Positions 1 to 64,000 of a stretch of 64,000 nt of DNA are shown here, piece by piece. Below the pieces are notes generated by a model. It did no database searches, was not told the DNA's origin, and saw only the letters and a program-made list of their open reading frames with translations. Every line of letters begins with the position of its first letter. Position 1 is the first letter of the stretch. Source of the DNA: Gymnogyps californianus (taxonomy: Eukaryota > Chordata > Aves > Accipitriformes > Cathartidae); assembly GCF_018139145.2 (NCBI RefSeq), contig NC_059478.1:36993001-37057000 (forward strand), written 5' to 3'. Position numbers and translations under genes: made by a program.

Positions 1-52
1 TAAAATGTTGATTGTGGTGAATCAGAAGGTGATTTTTCCCTGTCTATTTCAG

Positions 53-12847
<12,795 letters not shown>

Positions 12848-13215
12848 AGAAATGTATAAAGTGTGTCTGGCGCTGCTGTAGTGTTCTGTGTTCCCATGGA
12901 AGAGGATTTTAGTGCATTTCTCAATAGAATTAAAAAGGCATGGAGGAAAAAAACAACTTTTCTTCAAAATCTTTTTATTCTGTACATTATTAAGCACTAC
13001 TTCTGTTCTCCCTGACCAGTCCCTCACTTCATTCCTGCCTAACAAAGCTGATATTTTCTAAACATTCTGAATTCCAAAGTGATTGGTTGTTCAAATACAA
13101 AATGGGCAAGAAATGAGAACCTCACAATGCAGTGTTTTCTCACTATAAAATTAGATGATCAGAATGTTATTTCTGACAGTCATTGCTGCATTCTAATAAA
13201 ATTTTTTTTAAGAGA
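12848..13215 (+). other. ACADM: ACADM 3' UTR with poly(A) signal
   Basis: The stop codon is followed by about 350 nt of AT-rich sequence. A canonical AATAAA lies at 13195-13200, with T- and GT-rich sequence just downstream (from 13201), as expected for a cleavage site near 13215-13225. The exact end is inferred. Confidence 0.7.
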
Positions 13216-13739
13216 AGTGTGGTTGGTTTTTATTCATTTTGCTTGTCACGTCACTTAAATTGTATTTTGGGTAAGTTGTCCGGTGTCTGAAATATGTTAA
13301 TAGCTGTACTTCAGTTCCTACTACGTTACTGCCCACAGCAGCTGAACAGCCTTTCCAGTTCAGCAGTGTGAAGGCCTGCATTGCTATTGTCTGCATGTGT
13401 GTCTGTTCTGAGGATTTGGATACTATCCAATAGTAACAATATCAGCTTGAGAGAAGGTGGCCTTTTGCACTGTTACGCTCACTTAAGCAAGTAAATGTTC
13501 AATTAGGATGATTCACTTCAAGTGTGTAGCTTTTCCTTAAGAATGATGGCATCATGTTTATTTCAAATCCTTTATATTTAAACCTATTATTCTTTTCCAT
13601 CAGTGTGTATACTTAACTATGTTTGCAGCAAGAACAGCTGAGAAGGAATTGGTCTGAGTTTTTTTTTACTTTTTTTTTTAACCTTGGATAGACCCTTCTT
13701 GGCAGTGCTGGCAGAATGGACATTCCCTGGAGTTCCTGA
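13216..13739. other. Intergenic, ACADM to CR1
   Basis: Unassigned AT-rich sequence after the ACADM poly(A) site. I see no gene or repeat family. Confidence 0.6.
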
Positions 13740-14256
13740 ACAAAGTACTTGGCACTGGTGAGGCCGTACCTGCAGTACTGCGTCCAGTTCTAGGCTCCCC
13801 AGTACAAGAAAGATACGGACTTAACTGGAGGGAGTCCAGCACAGGGCCACAAAGATGACTAAGGGACTGGAGCATCTGTCATGTGAGGAGAGGCCGAGAC
13901 TCTTTAGCCTGCACAAGAGAAGGCTCAGGGGTAATCTTACGTATGTGCATAAATACCTGATGGGATTCAATGCGGTGGAGGGTGCCAGCCTCTCCTCAGT
14001 AGCGCCCACTGACAGGACAAGAGGCAATGGGCACAAATTAGAACACGTGAAATTCCACTGAAACACAAGAAAACACTTTTTTTATTGTAAGGGATGTCGT
14101 ACACTGGCAGAGGTGGTGGAGTCTCCATCTGTGGCGACAATCGAAACTCAACTGGACACGGTCCTCGACAACCTGCTCTAGCTGGCCCTGCCTGGGCAGG
14201 TGGGTTGCACTTGATCTCAAGAGGTCCCTTCAAACCTCAACAATTCTGTGAATTCA
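13740..14256 (+). repeat. CR1 LINE 3' fragment, intergenic
   Basis: 5'-truncated CR1 in sense orientation. It has the typical GCACTGGTGAGGCCGTACC, GAGTCCAGCACAGGGCCAC and AAGAGAAGGCTCAGGGG tracts, and the 3' end AGGTCCCTTCAAACCTCAAC followed by a decayed ATTCTGTGA repeat. Frames are broken. An A/T-rich insert disrupts it near 14060-14090. Confidence 0.85.
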
Positions 14257-14884
14257 TTTGCAATTTCTCACCAAGATGTCCTTGCCTCACTGTGGTCTCT
14301 TTCAGCCATCATCTGATTTTAGTGCTGGATGGTACAATTACTGTCATCAGGTACCAGTTTTGCAATGCTTATTGCTCCGGTAGGCCGCTTGGGAAATAAA
14401 GTGTGTAGTCACTATAAATCACCAACTTATTTACCTGCAGGAAGACCAATAATGCAACATCCTTGATAAGTATTTGACATACGTAAAAAATAGACCTTAT
14501 TTTTTACTGTTCTATGGAAGCCAGCATTATACATAATATTTCTTGTATAGAATCAAAATGGTGTTCCTGCCTGGTATGGTTCTGGGGGACATGTGCCAGC
14601 ATCAGGTGTTGGTAATCAATAGCATAATCATCCTAGACGGTTTTAATTAGGAAGCAAAGGGGTTTTTTTGAACAAAAGGACAGTTACCCTTACCTGCTCT
14701 GTGACTAGATTCTTGGATTTGCTTTTCCATAGAACTGAGGTAACAGAAGGAAACGGAAGCACCTCCAAATGTTGTCCTGTTTGCTGTGATGCAAGAAAGC
14801 GCACAGTTGGAGTTGGCATACTTTAAATTTACTCCCTCACCCGTTTTAAGATAACCTTCAGTTGCGGCAAGCCCCAACGTCTTC
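14257..14884. other. Intergenic, upstream of RABGGTB
   Basis: Ordinary-composition sequence leading into the CpG island. No gene or repeat recognised. Confidence 0.6.
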
Positions 14885-15203
14885 GTACGTACTCAAGGCT
14901 CGGGAGCGGCCTCGGCAGAGGCGCAGAACGGCAGGACGCTCCCCGCCCCAGGAGGCGGCGGCTGCTGGGCGCTGCCCTGCTGCCCGCGCCGGGACCGACC
15001 CGCCGCCCTCCCGGGAGCCGACAGCGGCTGGGCCGCGCCGGCAGCTCGGGGCGGCCGAGGGGCCTCGCGCGCGGCACGGCGGGAGCCGCCGGCGGCGCCG
15101 CTGCGGGGCGGGCGGCGGGCGGGCAGCTATCGCGAGGCCCTGCCGGGCGGCACTTCTTGCTCCGCCCCGCAGCGCGACGCTCCTTCCGGTGCAGGCGGCG
15201 AAG

Positions 15204-27545
<12,342 letters not shown>

Positions 27546-28385
27546 GCCTCGTAGAGACAAAAGGTTGATATGACCAGTTGCTTTGGTTTTACTGATTTAA
27601 GTAATCTCATCTCTGAAACTGTTAGCATATTCTTCGTTGAGATGTGTTTACATTATGAAAGTAAAGCAATAGCTTTACTGTGGGCTTTGTCACTTTGTAA
27701 ACTGTATCAGAACAGGCTGGCTCTAATAATCTGAGTGTAACATGTTCTTTGGTTGTATATAAGAGATGTAGAAACATTTCTAATCTGTATCTAAATATAT
27801 GGGCCTTTGCATTTTTTTTTTTGAATATTCAAATCAAAGCAATAGTGTGAATGCTTAATTTTTGTATTCCTGTGATATCAACCATGCTAGCGTCTGTCTT
27901 TACACAAGCATGTTTTGATGGTGGATCACACAAAGCACTTGAATGTGAAAAAAAACCCAAACAAAACCCTGCTTAAGCCATGCACTTAATGCCACACACT
28001 TGTGTATTTAATTTTTCCTGTTCACGTTTGCCATCACTTCTATATACTGAGAAACAAGCTTTTTCTTCTGATAGTAACTGATACCAGTGAAAACAAAAAT
28101 TATGGTTCCATTAAGTATATAAGTGTCTTAATTTATTGATGAGTCCCTTAGACAAAATTTCGCTGATATTTGAAAGAGAGCATACCTTGAGTATGTATAG
28201 TAAAACTTGTTAACATTAAGCATTCTAGAGAAGGTCTCTATAGGACAGTGACTTGTAACTGAATATAGAGTTGATCCTAAATTTGTTGCTGGGTTGAAAT
28301 CCTGCTTTCGTAGCTTTTAAGACAATAATTGCCAACACTTGATTATGGTGTAATTGAGAATAAAACTAGCCGTGGAAGATACTTG
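27546..28385 (+). other. RABGGTB: RABGGTB 3' UTR (end uncertain)
   Basis: AT-rich sequence after the stop. The first canonical AATAAA is at 28359-28364, with T/GT-rich sequence downstream. A non-canonical earlier site cannot be excluded, so the end is tentative. Confidence 0.4.
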
Positions 28386-30894
28386 TTCTCTGAAGGATGA
28401 AGTCCTCTTTGTCTTCACAGAAGCCCTAAAATTGCCTCTTAATTTACATTCCACACACCCTGGCTGAGACTGAATGGTATTCCAGTTGAAATATACAGTA
28501 AAAGGTAATCATGAAAGGGAAGAAGTCTTTGATAATCTCTATACTTACGCTTACGGAAAGTCTAAAGTTGTTTCAAACACAGTTTTAAAAGCCAGCTGGT
28601 TAGTTCTATCCAGCCTATTTGTGTTAGTAGGGAGTAAGCTAGAACTGGACAAAGTAACCTTTTGGTAGACCTTTACTTGTAGAGAATTTCAAAGAGAGAA
28701 TGTGTATTTCAATGCTCAAGTACTTCTAATGAATTTTTTAAGCCTTTTCTACAGGCTTTTAGATACGGTAAAAACCCTGCTCTTTTTAGCTGTCCAGTTG
28801 CCTGATGAATTCTTTGGTCAAAGTGTGGCATTAATTTCTTTTTCAGGGTTTGGAAAGAAGTTACAGTAGGCTTTGTGTTGAGTGCGAGGGAATGAGAGCA
28901 GTGATCAGGTTCTATCTAACTGTCAAGTTTAACAGAAAATTCTAAAATAAATTTTTCTCATTCCAGGTTACCTTTGCAAGTGCCACTTCTTTTCATCTAA
29001 GGAAACACTGTTCAGTACATAGGAATTTGCCATTTTTTCCACGTTGTGTAGACAAAATAGAATCCGCTTCAGAATATCTAGTCTAGTATAGACTGAGACA
29101 CCCTGGGAATTAATATGTGGGTGATACTGCATGACAGTGTAGAACATTTCACTGTAGGTTGAATTCCTATTAATATTATTGGAGTTTTTCTCTGAAGGAG
29201 GTCTGGTCAACTTCATTTCCCAAGTCAGCTGTGATTTGTAAAGGTCTTATAAGATTATAGGTTAAAAAAGGGGTGAGTATGTGTAGAAACTAAAAATTTC
29301 CTAAGGATATTCTTCCATTCTTTACGTCAGTTTTTTAAAATACTGTGTTCGTAGAAAGAGAGTCATCACAATTTTTCTTAGGCAAACAAAATCACATTTT
29401 CTGTTAAATGTACTGTGAAAAAAATTAGTTGCCCAGTGTGTCTGTGTTAAGACTTATGTCATTTTGGTGCAGAATACATTGTTACTGTCTACCTCTATTT
29501 TGTTAAAAGTACTGATAAGATTTTTTTTCTGAGCTTATGTAGTTAGAAACTTTGCAGTAATTAATTTACTGTTCTCAGTCTTCAGTTACAGGTCCTTTAT
29601 TAAAGGCTTTCAGAAATTTGTACTTCAACTTTTTTTCCCATGGAAATCTTTTATATGGAAACATCCTGACATTATCTTAGTACTTGATCTTAAGTACTGT
29701 AGTGTAGCCAACATTCCCAGCAATAAATTTTGCAAGATGCTGTATGAGAATTTGTGAAAGAATAATGAATAATTCAGGTACATAAAATTGTGTGTCTGTA
29801 GATATGTTTATTAAAAGAAAATCTGTGTGTGCGTGTGTGTGTGCGTGTGTGTGCGAAATCAACAGCAGTTCTATTACCTCTGGACTTGACCATGTTTAGA
29901 AGGTATGGGCTTTATTCCAAACATGCTTCCTTTCCGTTTTGTTGAGACAGCGCGTTAGGCGAATTCAGCCTTTGATTTGTGACTGTAAGGAAGGACGGAA
30001 GGTGGAAGATGGATATTCCTTTTCTTTCTGCTTTTCTTGCCATACACTTGGATCTCTGTCAAAGAAGAGAAGGTCTAACACCAGCTTCAGGAGTCTGAAT
30101 GCATATGGAAAGTTCAATGTAGGACTTGAAATTCAGGACAGTGGCAGTCACTGGAATCGGCACCTGCTGTCTTCCATCCTTCGCTGTGCAGTGAAACTGA
30201 AGTTTCTGATGCTCAAATTTTTAAAGGTGTCTGACTGGTGATGCTCAGTGCTGAGAGAGCACATGCCTGTTCTGAACTAGGAGGCTGGGGGCAGTTCCTT
30301 TCAGATGTCAGCTGAGGAGCTGCAACTGATAGTATTTCTGTGGTGAAGTTGAACAGCCATCGAACTACAGCTGTCCACAAAGAGTTGTAGCCTAGTAAAG
30401 GCTGGCTTCAGTTTGGAGTGTGTTTTAATGCAGACGTATTAAATTCTGGAGACAAAATGTTGTCTAGTCAAAATGTTAATTGAAACAGTTTTAGTGGTGT
30501 ATATTACATGCTAATATACAAAGCAGTGTTACAGTGTTCCAAAACATGCATAGAAGGACATCTATTTAAGACAAATCTAGATGTAAACAAGCTTTATGGT
30601 TTTTATTGGGATCTTTTGCTATCTAAACTCTTGAGCAGGGGGAAAACATCTGTGAAGCTCCTGCCAGAACAGTCTCTGTTGAAGAATGAATGTGGGACAA
30701 GTTATGTTTAAGTGCTTTACTCCTGTTTTAAAGAGCATAGCAAACCATTTCTTTGCATTCCTGCGTCGCCCTCTTATTGTCTGTAATTGCGTACTTATAA
30801 TGAAACTTGTTGCATGTCCGGCAGCTGTATTTACTGTTGTATGATTTATAGCTATGCTGGTACCTGCAGCTTTACAATTTTTGTTCTTTAACAG
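28386..30894. other. Intergenic, RABGGTB to MSH4
   Basis: About 2.5 kb without recognised genes; the only distinct element is a (GT)n microsatellite at 29824-29853. The open frame of 100 codons at 29939-30241 has no recognisable product. Confidence 0.6.
29824..29853. repeat. (GT)n microsatellite
   Basis: About 30 nt of GT units interrupted by GC. Confidence 0.9.
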
Positions 30895-31127
30895 CAGAAC
30901 GCTATCTCGGCACGAGGGGGGCGGCGATGCGGCCTCTGCCGCCCTCCCGGCCGCGGAGCTGGCGCCGCTCCCCCCGTCTCCTCAGGAGGCGGCAGCGCCG
31001 CGGGGATGTGGGACTGGTGCGCATGCGCGGGAGGGGAGCCGTTGCCGCCGTTGGGACAGGAGGCGGTGCTGGCGGGCTGGCCGCTGTCGTTGCGTCTCAG
31101 GCGGGGTCTGCGCTGGGCGAGGCGGCG

Positions 31128-62389
<31,262 letters not shown>

Positions 62390-62590
62390 TGTGTAACATA
62401 GGCTGTTGGTGTAATTTTTATGACTGCAAGATGATTCTGTTTTTTTCCATAGTATTAGAAAACACTGCTTTTCACAGGTTTTAAAATTCTTAATTCTTAG
62501 TCTAAATTATACTCACTACTGAAAGACCATATCCTTCATGGTTTTTTTTCCCCAAAACATACCTGAAATAAAAGCATTTACTTTCCCTTT
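62390..62590 (+). other. MSH4: MSH4 3' UTR with poly(A) signal
   Basis: AATAAA at 62567-62572 about 180 nt after the stop, followed by T-rich sequence. A second AATAAA at 62968-62973 could serve a longer form. Confidence 0.6.
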
Positions 62591-64000
62591 CATTATTTTA
62601 GAGAGAAAAAAGTTGTATAATATTTAGTATTTTCTGTGTGATATATCTGGTATTATAGCTCTTACATCTGATACTAAAGGTCTTGCCTAACAAAAAGCAG
62701 TCTTTGAAACAGATGGTCCACTTGTCTTGCATAGGCAAGCTCTACTTGCACTGTTGAACATGCATCCATAAACCCTGTTGTTCCCTACTCAAGGAGGGTT
62801 CTAGCTCGCTCAATCATTATGCTTAATCCAACATAATGTAGGCAGTCCAGGACTGCTTCCTTTCCAGAACTGGGTAGCCAGAGCTTTTTTGTAACACTGT
62901 AACAGCGAATTACTGTGGTATTGACACTGTTGATCAGTTTTTGTTTAGAAAGTGAGTAACAGGAAATCAATAAAAAGTTGAATATCCTTCTTCCTTGATT
63001 TTCTTTTTTCGTACAGCTGCATTGAGTGACTGCAGCCAGGTATTCCAGCTTGGAGGAATTTATCTTTCCTCACTTCCTTCTATCTAACTTTGGCTAAGAG
63101 TTCTTATATATTTCTTTTATATATATGTGTGTGTGTATATATGTATATATTTATATGTGCTATAAAATGGGTAATACACAACAGTGCAATATTTAATTTA
63201 TAACAACAAATATATTTTTATATATAGTTGTAATATTTATTTCTTTTTCATGTATCTACCTTTGTAAACATATCAGTGCAACAGAATAACATTTGTAGCA
63301 GGTGCACTGTGCTTTTTTAACCTAAGAAGTTTTTTTTATTGATTTAGGCTATTAACCACAATTCCCCTCTCTTCAGGCCTTAAATGTTGCCAATTACATC
63401 ACTCATATCCATCAGTAATACCATATTTGTTGTCTACCCCAGTGAGGATCATGGCAGAAAAAAGTATTTTGTGTTCAGGTTTCTTAACAAGAGGATCCCT
63501 TTCAGATGACAAGGGATATATGTTTCAGACATTGACTGAACAGAGTGCACATCTCCCTGTTGGAATCAGCCACCACAGCACCAGAAAGAACCATTCTGGG
63601 GGTTCATGCCTGGGAGCCTGGGGTAGTTTGGCCTTGTCAGAACTGTTCCCCTCTTTTGTGCACCTTCTTTCAGAGCCTTTGGGTTGCTTCCAGTCAGTCC
63701 GTCAGGACTGTGTGTGTATATACTCTCTTGAAACAGATTTTAAATAAGGAGGTTTTATTTTTTTTCGCTGACATCTGGATGCCAAGGAGCGGGACCAGAA
63801 CACAAAAAGATAATATAGATACTTTCAGACTCATTTTTGCATCACCTGTGAACAGTCCTCTAGACAAATTCACTTGAATTCTAGGGTCTTTGCTAGCACT
63901 GTCCAGAACGCCATGGAGGAAAAAAAAAAGTACCTTCAAGGGCTGTACAGTGAGCTTTATTGCCAATCTGAGAATGCTGATTGAAGCAAAGGGGATCTCG
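62591..64000. other. Intergenic downstream of MSH4
   Basis: No gene recognised. It holds a TA/TG simple repeat (63118-63157) and two overlapping open frames of about 110 codons (63427-63877) with no recognisable protein features. Confidence 0.6.
63118..63157. repeat. (TA)n/(TG)n simple repeat
   Basis: Alternating TATA and TGTG units, about 40 bp. Confidence 0.88.

Noticed and set aside
63427..63877. Two overlapping open frames of 106 and 110 codons downstream of MSH4
   Set aside because: Different frames of one stretch with no recognised protein. They do not look like an ankyrin-repeat gene, which would be the expected mammalian neighbour (ASB17).

Overview
The window is vertebrate nuclear DNA, almost certainly from a bird. 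It carries exon/intron genes with GT-AG introns, several CR1 LINE fragments with the typical avian 3' end, solo LTRs of an endogenous-retrovirus family with 5-bp target-site duplications, CpG-island promoters and compact introns. Three protein genes lie head to tail on the + strand: ACADM (5' end cut off by the window), RABGGTB (complete) and MSH4 (complete). From general knowledge this is the conserved gene order of human 1p31.1. The species cannot be named from the sequence.

Layout. 53-12847: ACADM exons 4-12 (349 codons, about residues 73-421) with a 3' UTR to about 13215. Its introns 4 and 11 hold four solo LTRs, two of them nested inside each other and inside an ancient CR1. 13740-14256: a CR1 fragment between genes. 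14885-15530: CpG island and promoter of RABGGTB. 15204-27545: RABGGTB, nine coding exons, 331 aa, the first exon coding only the initiator Met. Introns 2 and 3 each carry a SNORD45-type C/D-box snoRNA. 27546-30890: RABGGTB 3' UTR and intergenic DNA. 30895-31490: CpG island with a perfect NRF1 palindrome. 31128-62389: MSH4, 20 coding exons, about 942 aa, with CR1 copies in introns 2, 6, 9 and 11 and a solo LTR in intron 17. 62390-64000: MSH4 3' UTR and intergenic DNA without a recognised gene.

The genes serve unrelated processes: mitochondrial medium-chain fatty-acid oxidation (ACADM), prenylation of Rab GTPases plus hosting of rRNA-methylation guide RNAs (RABGGTB), and meiotic crossover formation (MSH4). 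They share neighbourhood and strand, not a pathway. Exon phases were checked joint by joint. RABGGTB sums to 996 nt, MSH4 to 2829 nt and the ACADM part to 1050 nt, all open with a single terminal stop. The only doubtful joint is the MSH4 exon 1 donor.

I did not find a new biological system. The most interesting material is the nested inverted LTR pair, the duplicated snoRNA pair whose copies differ in their boxes, and some splice-site oddities.
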